The notes: generated by a model not told the origin, from the sequence alone. A DNA stretch of 64,000 bases from an uncultured Sphingomonadaceae bacterium (GCA_947489315.1 CANLCX010000002.1:186001-250000); one strand, 5' to 3'; shown: positions 17,739 through 27,790, counted from the stretch's first letter. Translations and numbers: made by a program.

Positions 17739-19370
17739 ATGTACCAATATGATAAATATGACCAGAAAATGGTCGACACACGGGTTGCTGAATTTCGCGA
17801 TCAGGTGGAACGCCGCCTCGCTGGTGAGCTGACAGAAGATCAGTTTAAACCATTGCGCCTGATGAACGGCCTCTATCTGCAGTTGCACGCTTATATGCTG
17901 CGCGTCGCCATTCCTTATGGGACACTCAGCGGCAAACAGATGCGCATGCTGGGCCATATCGCGCGCAAATATGATCGCGACTATGGACATTTCACCACGC
18001 GCCAGAACATCCAGTATAACTGGATCAAGCTGGAAGATGCGCCTGATATCCTGGCCGACCTTGCTTCGGTCGAGATGCACGCGATCCAGACCAGCGGCAA
18101 TTGCATCCGCAACATCTCCTCTGACCAATATGCGGGGGCAGCAGCCGACGAAATTTCTGATCCGCGCCCATGGGCAGAAATCCTGCGGCAATGGTCGAGT
18201 TTCCACCCCGAATTCTCATATCTGCCGCGCAAGTTCAAAATTGCGGTAATCGCCAGCGATGAAGACCGTGCGGCGATGCGCCTGCATGATATCGGTATCC
18301 AGCTGATCCATAAAGACGGCGAACTGGGCGCAAAATTCTTTGTTGGCGGCGGCATGGGCCGGACGCCGATGATTGGCCCCGAAATCCGGGACTTTGTGCC
18401 TGCAGACGAGCTTATCAGCTATGCCGAGGCCTGCCTGCGCGTGTACAACCGCTACGGACGGCGCGATAACAAGTATAAAGCGCGGATCAAGATCCTCGTC
18501 CATGAATTGGGCAAAGAAGAATATACCCGTCAGGTCGAAGAAGAATTCGCTCATATGAAGACGCTGGGTCTCAACCCTCCAGTAGAAGAGCTAGCGCGAA
18601 TTTCGGAATATTTTGCCGATCCGGCTTTTGAGCCGGATGCAAGTGATGATCTTGATCTGTCGGATCCGGATTTCAAACTTTGGGTTGATCAGAATACCGT
18701 CGAGCACAAGCAAGCGGGCTATGCAATTGCAGTCATCAGCCTGAAACCGCAAGGCGGCATTCCCGGCGATGCATCCTCTGCGCAGATTGATTTGATGGCT
18801 GATCTGGCCGAGCAATATAGTTTCGATGAACTGCGTGTCACGCACAGCCAGAACATCGTCCTACCGCATGTTAAAAAGAGCGACCTTTATGCGCTCTGGC
18901 AGAAGCTGGATGAAGCGGGTCTCGCACCAGCCAATCTGGACCTGATTACGGACAGCATCGCCTGCCCTGGTCTCGATTATTGCAGCCTTGCCAATGCGCG
19001 CTCGATCCCGCTGGCACAAAAAATCAGCGAACGCTTTGCTGATCTTGGTCGCCAGCGTGAATTGGGCGAGTTGAAGCTGAAAATTTCCGGCTGCATCAAT
19101 GCTTGTGGACATCATCATGCCGGCCATATCGGTATATTGGGTGTCGATCGCAAAGGCACCGAAAATTACCAGTTACTGCTTGGCGGATCGGCTGCCGAAG
19201 ACACTAGTCTCGCCAAAATTACCGGCCCCGGCTTTAGTGAAGATGGCGTGATCGACGCGATTGAAACCGTGACCGACTTATATCTGAAAGAACGGCAGGA
19301 GGACGAGCGTTTCATCGACACCTATCGCCGTGTCGGCATGGCAGCGTTCAAGGAGGCTATTTATGGTTGA
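17739..19370 (+). CDS. cysI: Nitrite/sulfite reductase, siroheme [4Fe-4S] hemoprotein
   Basis: 543-aa assimilatory reductase with two tandem ferredoxin-like/siroheme half-domains. The cluster ligands are C409 and C415 (ACPGLDYC) and C452 and C456 (SGCINACGHHHAG), the CX5C...CX3C pattern. The N-terminal half carries GHFTTRQNIQYNW and QTSGNCIRNISSDQ. Context (cobA, DUF934, cysH) argues for sulfite rather than nitrite. No cysJ flavoprotein is adjacent, so electrons may come from ferredoxin or another donor. The frame overlaps the next gene by 8 nt. Confidence 0.93.
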   Translation: MYQYDKYDQKMVDTRVAEFRDQVERRLAGELTEDQFKPLRLMNGLYLQLHAYMLRVAIPYGTLSGKQMRMLGHIARKYDRDYGHFTTRQNIQYNWIKLEDAPDILADLASVEMHAIQTSGNCIRNISSDQYAGAAADEISDPRPWAEILRQWSSFHPEFSYLPRKFKIAVIASDEDRAAMRLHDIGIQLIHKDGELGAKFFVGGGMGRTPMIGPEIRDFVPADELISYAEACLRVYNRYGRRDNKYKARIKILVHELGKEEYTRQVEEEFAHMKTLGLNPPVEELARISEYFADPAFEPDASDDLDLSDPDFKLWVDQNTVEHKQAGYAIAVISLKPQGGIPGDASSAQIDLMADLAEQYSFDELRVTHSQNIVLPHVKKSDLYALWQKLDEAGLAPANLDLITDSIACPGLDYCSLANARSIPLAQKISERFADLGRQRELGELKLKISGCINACGHHHAGHIGILGVDRKGTENYQLLLGGSAAEDTSLAKITGPGFSEDGVIDAIETVTDLYLKERQEDERFIDTYRRVGMAAFKEAIYG

Positions 19371-19788
19371 GGCAATCCGTTTTCGCGATGATGACGTCCA
19401 TGAAGAGCCAGCGGTTTCGCTCGATGCGGTTCTGGATCAGTCCAATGCTACTGCTGTGCGGATTGAGGCGGGTGAAGATGCCCGGCTGCTGCTCCCACTG
19501 TTGGATCGCTTGGCATTGATTGAGGTCGACTTCCCGGTCTTCGGCGATGGTCGCGGTTACTCCGCAGCGCAAATATTGCGCGAAGCAGGCTATAAAGGCG
19601 AATTGCGCGCCAGCGGTGACGTGCTGGTCGATCAGATTGCCTATATGCGCCGCTGTGGTTTCGATGCTTTCGCACCTGATGCTCCCCTTGATCCTAAGGT
19701 CATGGACAAAGCGCTGGAACTTTATGACGCGGTCTATCAGGGCACCACCGACAGCCGCGCGCCCATTTGGAAATTGCGTCATGGGTGA
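19363..19788 (+). CDS. DUF934 domain-containing protein
   Basis: 141 aa from ATG 19363, chosen because AGGAGG lies 6 nt upstream; the frame also has a GTG at 19330, well inside cysI. Family blocks include FPVFGDGRGYSAAQILREAGYKGELRASGDVLVDQI and RCGFDAFA. DUF934 proteins are regularly encoded between cysI and cysH and are thought to assist sulfite reduction; the biochemical role is not settled. It overlaps cysI by 8 nt and cysH by 8 nt. Confidence 0.9.
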   Translation: MVEAIRFRDDDVHEEPAVSLDAVLDQSNATAVRIEAGEDARLLLPLLDRLALIEVDFPVFGDGRGYSAAQILREAGYKGELRASGDVLVDQIAYMRRCGFDAFAPDAPLDPKVMDKALELYDAVYQGTTDSRAPIWKLRHG

Positions 19789-20569
19789 GCCAGCACGCAA
19801 AATCGACGTGATCGATGCTCGCCCTGATTTTACGCAGGCAGACGCTGATGCTCTGAACACGCGCTTTGAGGGCGTCCATGCATCGGCCATGCTGAAAGCC
19901 CTGTTCGAAGAAGGCAATCTCGGCGAAATAGCGGTTGTTTCCTCGTTCGGTACCGAAAGCGCGGTCTTGCTGGATCTGGTCGCCAAGGCTGATCCCTCCA
20001 TTCCAGTGACCTTTGTCGATACGCTGAGAATGTTCCCCGAAACGCTGGAATATCGCGAAACCCTGATCCAGACACTCGGCATTCAAAATGCGAATGTCGT
20101 GAAGCCGGACCCGGTCGTTCTCGCTGCAAAGGATGGGAATGAGCTGCGCTGGTCGTTTGATCCCGATGGTTGCTGCGAAATCCGCAAGGTCGAACCTTTG
20201 GCGCGTGCCAAATCCGGCCTGAATAGCTGGATTTCTGGCCGCAAGGCCTTTCAATCCGTCACCCGCCAAAACCTGCCACGCTTTGAGATCGAAGACGGCC
20301 GCCTGAAGATCAATCCGCTTGGCGATTGGGTCAAAGATGATCTCGAAGCTTATTTCGAAGAGCATGACCTGCCCCGCCACCCGCTGGAAGAGCAAGGCTA
20401 TCTCTCCGTCGGCTGCGCGCCTTGCACGTCCAAAGTCAAACCCGGCGAAGATCCTCGTGCCGGTCGCTGGCGCGGTTGGGACAAAACCGAATGCGGTATC
20501 CATGAGGATGTAACACCGCTGCCGGTTGCGGATAGTGACGAAGATGGCGCGAACGATCCGATTTTTTAG
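19781..20569 (+). CDS. cysH: Adenylyl-sulfate (APS) reductase, thioredoxin-dependent
   Basis: 262 aa from ATG 19781, inside the last codons of the DUF934 gene; the reading frame is open further upstream but overlaps it completely. The PP-loop-type nucleotide site is AVVSSFGTESAVLL and FVDTLRMFPETLEYR. It has the two cysteine pairs DGCCEIRK and GCAPCTSKV that bind a [4Fe-4S] cluster in APS reductases and are absent from PAPS reductases. The catalytic C-terminal Cys is in TECGIHE. So APS is the likely substrate, reduced to sulfite for CysI. It is the last gene of the operon. Confidence 0.92.
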   Translation: MGEPARKIDVIDARPDFTQADADALNTRFEGVHASAMLKALFEEGNLGEIAVVSSFGTESAVLLDLVAKADPSIPVTFVDTLRMFPETLEYRETLIQTLGIQNANVVKPDPVVLAAKDGNELRWSFDPDGCCEIRKVEPLARAKSGLNSWISGRKAFQSVTRQNLPRFEIEDGRLKINPLGDWVKDDLEAYFEEHDLPRHPLEEQGYLSVGCAPCTSKVKPGEDPRAGRWRGWDKTECGIHEDVTPLPVADSDEDGANDPIF

Positions 20570-20670
20570 TTTGTAGAAGAATTGTTAGTGTTAAGAAAAA
20601 GCACAATTCGAATCTCGTAAACCAATGTAAAATAACAATTTATAAACACCTTGTCGCTACCAGCCGACCA

Positions 20671-23034
20671 ATGTGGAACTTTGTCGACCAAAAAAATAGG
20701 CTGCGCTATCTGGAACAATCAGATCGAGATCTTGTTTCGCGAGAACAGCTGGCGGAACATGGTAAGTCGATCAAAACCGCGATTTTGTCCAACGCGGTAA
20801 CGGCTCTTGTTGTATCGACTTTATTCTTTAACCAGCTCCACATAGCGGCTCTGATAGGTTGGATCCTAGTCTTGGCAGGTGCCTCAATCCACCGGTTGCA
20901 TTTGGGAACGCAGACGCAAAAACCGATTATCTCGCGCGGCAAGGCACTCCGTCTGAAAAATAAGCTGACGTTCAATGCCTCAATTTATGCTTCTATATGG
21001 GGTGTCGCTATTGCCTACCTGCTAACACTAGCTGACGGAACCCAGTTTGGACTGCTGGCGGTAATTGGCGCGGGTCAACTGAGTGCCGGCACCCTCACTT
21101 ACCGGCATCTTTCCGAAGCATCACGGGCGTGGGTTCTTATCATCTACATCTGCGTTGCGGTCGGCTTGATCGCGCGGGGTGGGATAGACGGCTATGCTGC
21201 ACTGATCCTGCTGACCATGTTCGCCATGGTCCTCTACAAAAATGGCGTGGATATCTTTAACGGCTTCGTCAATCAGTTGCTGACTCGCCAAGAAAGCAGT
21301 CAATCTGCAGAGACAGTAAAGCTATTGCTGAACGACTTTGAGGAGCAATCAGCAAACTGGTTGTTCTCGATAGATCAAGAGGGCTTTTTGATCGATGTCT
21401 GTGACCGCTTTACTGAAGCGGCCGGTCGGCCCAGAGAAGAGCTGGAAGGGCATCAGTTGATCGCTCTTTTGGACGACAAAGAAGACCGCTGGCATCTCAC
21501 CAACGAGATTACCAAAACCCGTTCTTTCCGAGACATACCCGTTGCCGTCAATATCCAAGGCGAAAGACGTTGGTGGACAATCAGTGCGCGCGCCGCCGAC
21601 TCTACGCAGCGTAGTGGAAATATAGCCATGCGAGGCGTTATTGCAGATATTACTGCCCAAAAGGCTGCCGAAGAAAAAGTCAGCTATATGGCGCATTTTG
21701 ATGGCTTGACGGACCTGCCAAATAGGCGGCTTTTCAATGACACACTCAATCGCACTATTCACCGAGCCAAAGAGGGTGATAATATTTCTCTAGCCTTCTT
21801 CGATCTTGATCACTTTAAGGCCATTAATGACACCTTAGGACATCCCATAGGTGACAAATTGCTCCAGAAAATATCGAGAAGACTGGAAACTCTGGCGCAA
21901 CCAGGAGACCTGCTAGCACGCATGGGCGGTGACGAATTTGCATTTCTGCTGACGGGCGACCAGGCCCTGAAAGCAGAAGAAATTGCTAATTTGATCGTAC
22001 AGGAAGTGGGCGTTCCGTTCGTCATTGATGATCATAATATTGTCACAGGCGTTAGCATCGGCGTTGCCCAATGGAAGCCGGAAATCGACGATCCCGACAA
22101 GCTTTTAAAATATGCCGATCTTGCCCTTTACTCTGCCAAGCGCGCTGGGCGCAATCGGGTCACCATATTCGAAGAGGGTATGGATATTGCTGCAGAAAAG
22201 CGCCGCGCGCTGGAACTAGACCTGCGCGCTTCATTGGGCCTTCACGAGATGCACCTGCATTATCAACCGCTGGTAGATATTAATACGCTGAAAAAAACCG
22301 GCTATGAAGCTTTGTTGCGGTGGAAACATCCTGAACGCGGTACAGTGATGCCGGATGATTTCATCTCGGTGGCAGAAGAAACCGGAATGATCATCCAATT
22401 GGGTGAATGGATAATCCGCAAAGCCATAGAAGACGCGGCTTCATGGGACGACGATCTGACCGTAGCCATCAATCTTTCACCGTCGCAGATGCGCAGCCCC
22501 AGCCTGGTATCAACAATCGTCAATGCTCTAGCTCGAACCGGGCTCAATCCGGACCGGTTGGAACTCGAAATCACCGAGAGCGTATTGATGCAGGATAGCG
22601 AAGATAATATTCGGTTGCTGCACCAATTGCGCGACCTTGGTATCCGGATATCGCTCGATGATTTTGGCACCGGCTATAGTTCCTTGAATTATCTACGTAG
22701 CTTTCCCTTCGACAAGATCAAAATTGATCGCTGTTTCGTCAACGAAATCGACACTCGCGAGGATTGCAGAGCGATTATCCGTTCCGTCATCGGACTAGCA
22801 AAAAACCTCGGCATGACGACTACCGCAGAAGGTGTTGAACGGCAGGATCAGGTTGAGGAATTACGTCTCGAAGGTTGTGATCAGGTCCAGGGCTTCCTCT
22901 ATGGACGCGCAGAAGACCTGAACGCGTGCACTGATTTGAGGTCCAGTAACTCCGTTTACCCGATAGCGGAAATACCAGCTACGCAGCCAAAGAACGTGGA
23001 AGATGATACTAGAAAAAGGCGCAAAAGCGCATAG
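20671..23034 (+). CDS. Membrane PAS-GGDEF-EAL cyclic-di-GMP turnover protein
   Basis: 787 aa. The N-terminus has five to six hydrophobic helices (about residues 35-190), a membrane sensor of unrecognised type. A PAS-like domain follows (~215-330: WLFSIDQEGFLIDV, RWWTISARAA). The GGDEF domain (~345-500) has an intact active site, RMGGDEFAF, after FFDLDHFKAINDTLGH. The EAL domain (~520-770) has intact YEALLRW, NLSPSQM, ITESVLM and DDFGTGYSS with the catalytic acidic residues. Both synthesis and hydrolysis are therefore possible. It lies alone between cysH and dnaB. Confidence 0.92.
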   Translation: MWNFVDQKNRLRYLEQSDRDLVSREQLAEHGKSIKTAILSNAVTALVVSTLFFNQLHIAALIGWILVLAGASIHRLHLGTQTQKPIISRGKALRLKNKLTFNASIYASIWGVAIAYLLTLADGTQFGLLAVIGAGQLSAGTLTYRHLSEASRAWVLIIYICVAVGLIARGGIDGYAALILLTMFAMVLYKNGVDIFNGFVNQLLTRQESSQSAETVKLLLNDFEEQSANWLFSIDQEGFLIDVCDRFTEAAGRPREELEGHQLIALLDDKEDRWHLTNEITKTRSFRDIPVAVNIQGERRWWTISARAADSTQRSGNIAMRGVIADITAQKAAEEKVSYMAHFDGLTDLPNRRLFNDTLNRTIHRAKEGDNISLAFFDLDHFKAINDTLGHPIGDKLLQKISRRLETLAQPGDLLARMGGDEFAFLLTGDQALKAEEIANLIVQEVGVPFVIDDHNIVTGVSIGVAQWKPEIDDPDKLLKYADLALYSAKRAGRNRVTIFEEGMDIAAEKRRALELDLRASLGLHEMHLHYQPLVDINTLKKTGYEALLRWKHPERGTVMPDDFISVAEETGMIIQLGEWIIRKAIEDAASWDDDLTVAINLSPSQMRSPSLVSTIVNALARTGLNPDRLELEITESVLMQDSEDNIRLLHQLRDLGIRISLDDFGTGYSSLNYLRSFPFDKIKIDRCFVNEIDTREDCRAIIRSVIGLAKNLGMTTTAEGVERQDQVEELRLEGCDQVQGFLYGRAEDLNACTDLRSSNSVYPIAEIPATQPKNVEDDTRKRRKSA

Positions 23035-23087
23035 TCTTTTCAGCAACAGCGCTAATCGTTTTTAGCCGTCTAAACCACCTTTGCCGC

Positions 23088-24587
23088 TCAATATTCCTCC
23101 GGCCCATCGCCATAAGCCAGATCGCCAAATTTGGTAAACTCGCTCAGGAAACTCAGCTGGATATTGCCGGTGGAACCCTGACGGTTTTTCGCCACAATAA
23201 CGGTTGCTTTGCCGACCTTACTTTGATGGTCGGTTTCCCATGCCGCATATTTGGCCTTTTGTTCCTCAGTAGAATTTCCGTCCGGATCATCGGGTTTTAT
23301 CGCAAGGTGATAATATTCATCGCGAAAAATGAACATCACGATATCCGCGTCCTGCTCAATCGAACCGGATTCACGCAGATCCGATAGCTGCGGGCGTTTA
23401 TCTTCGCGGCTTTCGACTTGCCGACTGAGCTGCGACAGCGCGATCACAGGACAATTCAGCTCTTTCGCAAGGGTTTTGAGGCCCCGACTAATCTCTGAAA
23501 TTTCGTTCACGCGGTTGTCATTGGCACGGCCAGAGCCTTGCAGAAGCTGAAGATAATCGACAACGATCAAGCTGATATCGCTGCGCCGTTGCAATCGCCG
23601 TGCGCGGGTTCGCAGAGCCGCAATGGTCAGCGCAGGCGTGTCGTCAATGAAAAGCGGCAAATCTTGCAGTTCTCGCGATGCCAATGCCAGCCGGTGCATC
23701 TCGTCACGGCTAATCGCGCCCATCCGCAGTTTCTCTGAACTAATCTCTGCCTGCTCGGACAATATCCTCGTCGCGAGCTGATCAGCGGACATCTCGAGAC
23801 TGAAAAACACGGTCTTGGCGCCCAGGGAATCGATCGGCTCAATCCCGTCCTGTATATCGCGGCGGTACCGGTTTGCAGCGTTGAATGCGATATTGGTCGC
23901 AAGCGACGTCTTACCCATGCCGGGACGTCCCGCCAATATTAGCAAATCACTTTTGTGCAGGCCGCCCATTTTGGCGTTGAGATCGGTCAGGCCAGTGGTG
24001 ATGCCGGATACTTTACCGCCGCTGTTAAAGGCGCGTTCGACATTGGTAAGAGCCTCGGTAGACGCTGCGAGAAAGGATTTAACGCCACCCTCTTGCGCTT
24101 CACCCTCGGACACCCGGTAGAGCGCCGACTCCGCATCCTCAATCTGAGTCTTGGGATCAACTGTTTCGCTGGTATCCAGCGCGCTATCCACCAATGTCCG
24201 GCCCACGCTCACCAGTTCGCGCAACAAGGCCAGATCATAAATCTGGTCGGCAAAGTCTCTCGCGCCAATCAGACCTGCGCCATCGCCAGTCAATTTGGCC
24301 AAATAGGAAGGTCCGCCGAGCACCTTCATCGCCTCATCGGCCTCAAAATAAGGCTTTAGCGTTACCGGTGTGACGACCATATTGCGATCGAGCAGTTTCA
24401 ACGCCTGCTCATAAATGCGCCCATGAAGCGGTTCGTAGAAATGCTCCGGGCGCAGCTTGATCTGCACATCCTCGGCGACACGGTTGTCAATCAACAACGC
24501 TCCCAAAAACGTCGCCTCTGCCTCGACATTGCGCGGCAGGCGCTGGGTTTCTTCTTCTACTGCATCAAAACGAACTAATTCGGCCAT
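23088..24587 (-). CDS. dnaB: Replicative DNA helicase DnaB
   Basis: 499 aa from ATG 24587; the frame extends to a TTG at 24644, which I disfavour. Hexameric 5'-3' helicase of the replication fork. N-terminal domain: NVEAEATFLGALLIDN and FYEPLHGRIYEQALKL. RecA-like domain: SGITTGLTDLNAKMGGLHKSDL, Walker A LAGRPGMGKTSLA, FFSLEMSADQLATRIL, Walker B region SLIVVDYLQLLQG and LSQLSRQVESRED. No intein is present. UPF0262 lies divergently upstream. Confidence 0.95.
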   Translation of the reverse strand: MAELVRFDAVEEETQRLPRNVEAEATFLGALLIDNRVAEDVQIKLRPEHFYEPLHGRIYEQALKLLDRNMVVTPVTLKPYFEADEAMKVLGGPSYLAKLTGDGAGLIGARDFADQIYDLALLRELVSVGRTLVDSALDTSETVDPKTQIEDAESALYRVSEGEAQEGGVKSFLAASTEALTNVERAFNSGGKVSGITTGLTDLNAKMGGLHKSDLLILAGRPGMGKTSLATNIAFNAANRYRRDIQDGIEPIDSLGAKTVFFSLEMSADQLATRILSEQAEISSEKLRMGAISRDEMHRLALASRELQDLPLFIDDTPALTIAALRTRARRLQRRSDISLIVVDYLQLLQGSGRANDNRVNEISEISRGLKTLAKELNCPVIALSQLSRQVESREDKRPQLSDLRESGSIEQDADIVMFIFRDEYYHLAIKPDDPDGNSTEEQKAKYAAWETDHQSKVGKATVIVAKNRQGSTGNIQLSFLSEFTKFGDLAYGDGPEEY

Positions 24588-24741
24588 GCCCTTATCATTG
24601 ACGCTCAGGCGATTCAGGGCAAGTCTGTTCCTGTAAATTTCCAAATCAGGCGGGGACAGTCTTGTGGATAAATGCTTTTGTTTTTGTGACGCACTGCAAA
24701 AAAACTTGTCCTAACCCCGGTGCTGCGGCAACAGAGCCTGA

Positions 24742-25224
24742 ATGTCCGATCCACGCATCATAAATGTTGAACTCGACGAAGCGACCATCTTGTGGCGCAA
24801 TGCCGATATCGAGCAGGAACGGCGTATTGCGATCTTCGATCTGATCGAAGAAAATCACTTTAAACCCTTGCGAGAGCATGAAGATGGCTATGCTGGCCCC
24901 TATAATTTGCACCTTAGCGTACAGGAAGGCCGGTTGGTTATTTCCATTGCCCGCGAAAATAGCGAACCACTCGAAACCCTGATCCTTGCATTGGGCCGGT
25001 TTCGCCGCCCAATCCGGGACTATTTCGCAATTTGTGATAGCTATTATCAAGCCATTCGCAAAGCTACGGCACAGGAAATAGAGACGATTGATATGGCCCG
25101 ACGCGGGGTCCATGACCATGGTGCGGAATTGCTGACCGAACGACTTGAAGGAAAAATCGAAGTCGATTTTAAAACCGCCCGTCGCCTCTTCACTTTGATC
25201 TGTGTATTGCATATCAAGAATTGA
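24742..25224 (+). CDS. UPF0262 family protein
   Basis: 160 aa of a conserved alphaproteobacterial family of unknown function. Recognised blocks: [92 protein letters not shown] and [16 protein letters not shown]. No signal peptide or membrane helix. The high share of charged residues suggests a soluble cytoplasmic protein. It is divergent from dnaB and upstream of the GH25-like gene on the same strand. Confidence 0.9.
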   Translation: MSDPRIINVELDEATILWRNADIEQERRIAIFDLIEENHFKPLREHEDGYAGPYNLHLSVQEGRLVISIARENSEPLETLILALGRFRRPIRDYFAICDSYYQAIRKATAQEIETIDMARRGVHDHGAELLTERLEGKIEVDFKTARRLFTLICVLHIKN

Positions 25225-25273
25225 TCGATTCTCGGCTAATCAGTGCTGCCGAGTAATGCGCTAGGGAAATAGA

Positions 25274-25966
25274 GTGGCGGACCAGAGTAGAAAAAAATCC
25301 TTACTGCGGTTCGGGCTGATCTTCATCGCGTTATTGGTTATCGCCTTTGTGCTGCGCAATTTGGCGATTGGCTGGGCACCTCCGCGGGATCAATATCCGG
25401 TTCAAGGCATTTCGGTAGACGCCAGCCATGGCAAAATCACCTGGCATGTGGCGGGCGCAACGGGCGTTGATTTCGCTTATGTCCGTGCAACCAATGGCGC
25501 CGAAGAACGTGACCCGAGTTTCGCCACCAATATCAAAGGCGCACGCGATGCCGGTATCCGCTATGGCGCCGTGCATGAATATAGCTTGTGCCGCTTGGCG
25601 AGCGATCAAGCGACCATGTTTGTGACCACGGTTCCTCGGGAAGAAAATATCCTGCCGCCGGCAGTCCGGCTGGCTTATGATAATGGCTGTAAGGACCGTC
25701 CCGGACGCGCTTTGGTGCTGAGTGAGCTCAATACTTTTCTCAACCAGATTGAAGGGCATAGCGGTAAACCCGCCATCATCATTGTATCCAAGAAGTTTGA
25801 GGAAGAATATAGTCTCAGCAGCGGCATCAGCCGTACATTCTGGTTGGAAGGCAATTTCTTCCCACCTGATTATGCGACGAAGCCATGGGTGATGTGGCGC
25901 GCATCAGACATGCGGCGGATCAGTGGCATAGACGGTCCGGTAAACTGGAATGTTGTACGGCCTTAA
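25274..25966 (+). CDS. GH25-like (lysozyme-fold) membrane-anchored protein, catalytic residues altered
   Basis: 230 aa starting at GTG 25274 (GGGAAATAGA just upstream). Residues ~12-28 are a membrane anchor, so the domain is probably periplasmic. The rest follows the GH25 lysozyme pattern: GISVDASHGKITWH (45-58), DFAYVRATNG (66-75), GIRYGAVHEYS, LPPAVRLAYD (127-136), PAIIIVSKKF, FWLEGNFFPPD and WVMWRAS. The canonical GIDVS is replaced by GISVD and the usual DxE by LAYD-type residues, so activity against peptidoglycan is doubtful. No phage genes surround it. Confidence 0.78.
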   Translation: MADQSRKKSLLRFGLIFIALLVIAFVLRNLAIGWAPPRDQYPVQGISVDASHGKITWHVAGATGVDFAYVRATNGAEERDPSFATNIKGARDAGIRYGAVHEYSLCRLASDQATMFVTTVPREENILPPAVRLAYDNGCKDRPGRALVLSELNTFLNQIEGHSGKPAIIIVSKKFEEEYSLSSGISRTFWLEGNFFPPDYATKPWVMWRASDMRRISGIDGPVNWNVVRP

Positions 25967-26008
25967 GCTTGCTGGCATGAGACGTTAAACCGCTAAAGAA
26001 AGAGAGAT

Positions 26009-26563
26009 ATGAGCATACTTTCCGATAGATGGATCCGACAGGAAGCCAAGCATAGCAACATGATAGAGCCGTTTGTTGAGGGCCAGAAGCGCGATGGCTG
26101 TATCAGCTATGGCTTGTCCTCTTATGGCTATGACGCACGCGTTGCCGACGAGTTTAAGATTTTTACCAATGTGAACAGCGCCGTTGTTGATCCCAAAAAT
26201 TTCGATGCGGGCAGCTTGGTGGATCGCAAGACAGATTGCTGTATCATCCCACCCAACAGCTTTGCCCTTGCGCGTACGGTCGAATATTTTCGTATCCCAC
26301 GCGATGTTCTGGTCATCTGTCTCGGTAAATCGACCTATGCGCGTTGCGGCATTATCGTAAATGTGACCCCGCTGGAACCGGGCTGGGAAGGCCATGTCAC
26401 GCTGGAATTTTCCAACACGACCCCCCTGCCCGCCAAAATCTATGCCAATGAAGGCGCATGCCAGTTTCTGTTCCTCAAAGGCAATGAGCCTTGCGAGACC
26501 AGCTATGCCGAGCGCTCGGGCAAATATATGGGGCAAAGAGGCGTGACTCTACCAAAGCTCTGA
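26009..26563 (+). CDS. dcd: dCTP deaminase
   Basis: 184 aa, the usual family length. It deaminates dCTP to dUTP, the precursor of dTMP. Family blocks: [45 protein letters not shown], the conserved [21 protein letters not shown] with the active-site Glu, and [23 protein letters not shown] places a ribosome site at the start. It lies 42 nt downstream of the GH25-like gene and may be co-transcribed with it. Confidence 0.95.
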   Translation: MSILSDRWIRQEAKHSNMIEPFVEGQKRDGCISYGLSSYGYDARVADEFKIFTNVNSAVVDPKNFDAGSLVDRKTDCCIIPPNSFALARTVEYFRIPRDVLVICLGKSTYARCGIIVNVTPLEPGWEGHVTLEFSNTTPLPAKIYANEGACQFLFLKGNEPCETSYAERSGKYMGQRGVTLPKL

Positions 26564-26608
26564 GTCATAAGCTCGTTTCGAAACAAAACTAAAATCAGGA
26601 GGGGCTTT

Positions 26609-27790
26609 ATGTCCGACGCACGCGAATTTGATGTCATTATTTATGGATCAACTGGTTATACGGGCCGTCTGGTCGTCGAATATATGGCGCAGCAATATGG
26701 CATAGGCGGAGACGCGCCCAAATGGGCCATGGCCGGACGTTCGATGGACAAACTCGAAGAAGTCCGCGACCTCGTTGGCGCACCAAAGGACACACCTTTG
26801 GTTGTCGCTGATTCCGACGATGCAGCCTCTATCGATATGATGGCGAGCCGCGCAACCGTTATCCTGACCACTGTTGGACCTTATCAGCTCTATGGCAATG
26901 AACTGGTTACCGCCTGCGTCAAACATGGCACGCATTATGTAGATCTCTGCGGCGAACCTGGCTGGATGCGCGAGAAAATTGATGAACATCAGGAAGCGGC
27001 TGAAAAATCTGGCGCACAGATTTGCTTTTCCTGTGGCTTTGACTCCATCCCATTTGATCTTGGCGTGTTGGCGCTACAGAAAGACATGCAGAAACGCTTC
27101 GGCAAGCCAGCCACACGCGTCAAAGGACGTGTTCGCGCGATGGAAGGCACCTTCTCAGGTGGTACAGCGGCAAGCCTGAAAGAAACAATGAAGGCGATCG
27201 CCAAAAACCCGGGTCTCGTCAAGATATTGGCGAGTAGTTTTGGTCTGACACCCGGTTTTGAAGGACCCGATCAGCCGAATATGATGATTCCGAAAAAAGA
27301 CAAGACGCTGGATAGCTGGGTTGCGCCTTTCATTATGGCTCCGATCAACACCAAAAACGTGCATCGCACCAACTTCCTGCTCGAATTTCCTTATGGCGAA
27401 GATTTCAGATATGATGAAATGGTTGTCACCAGCCCTGGTGAAATGGGCAAGCAAGCCGCAGAGATGCTGGCGAAAGCCAACCCGTTGGGCGGTGACGATG
27501 CCCCAAAACCAGGCGAAGGTCCGACGAAGGAACAGCGCGAAAACGGTTTTTATGACGTGCTGTTTCTCGGCGAGACCGCCGATGGTGAAACCGCCAGCCT
27601 TTGTGTGAAAGGTGATAAAGATCCCGGCTATGGCTCGACATGTAAGATGATTGCAGAATCGGCTTTGTGCATCGCGCTAGATGGTAACAAACATGGCGGC
27701 GGCATTTGGACTCCGGGCGCATTGATGGGGAAGAAACTGACCAAGCGGCTCGAAACCAATGCTGGCCTCAGCTTCACAGTGGAGAGTTAA
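26609..27790 (+). CDS. Saccharopine dehydrogenase-like / trans-acting enoyl reductase family protein
   Basis: 393 aa. The N-terminal Rossmann segment is DVIIYGSTGYTGRLVVEYM; then LTTVGPYQLYGNELVTACVKHGTHYVDLCGEPGWM, the family hallmark, and FSCGFDSIPFDLG. C-terminal: SGGTAASLKE and GYGSTCKMIAESAL. The family includes mycobacterial trans-acting enoyl reductases of lipid synthesis and eukaryotic SCCPDH; true lysine-pathway saccharopine dehydrogenase activity is unlikely. AGGAGGGG precedes the ATG. A monocistronic unit is likely; the substrate is unknown. Confidence 0.87.
   Translation: MSDAREFDVIIYGSTGYTGRLVVEYMAQQYGIGGDAPKWAMAGRSMDKLEEVRDLVGAPKDTPLVVADSDDAASIDMMASRATVILTTVGPYQLYGNELVTACVKHGTHYVDLCGEPGWMREKIDEHQEAAEKSGAQICFSCGFDSIPFDLGVLALQKDMQKRFGKPATRVKGRVRAMEGTFSGGTAASLKETMKAIAKNPGLVKILASSFGLTPGFEGPDQPNMMIPKKDKTLDSWVAPFIMAPINTKNVHRTNFLLEFPYGEDFRYDEMVVTSPGEMGKQAAEMLAKANPLGGDDAPKPGEGPTKEQRENGFYDVLFLGETADGETASLCVKGDKDPGYGSTCKMIAESALCIALDGNKHGGGIWTPGALMGKKLTKRLETNAGLSFTVES

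Noticed and set aside
25274-25966. Prophage endolysin
   Set aside because: It has a membrane anchor, altered catalytic residues and housekeeping neighbours, with no holin or other phage genes.
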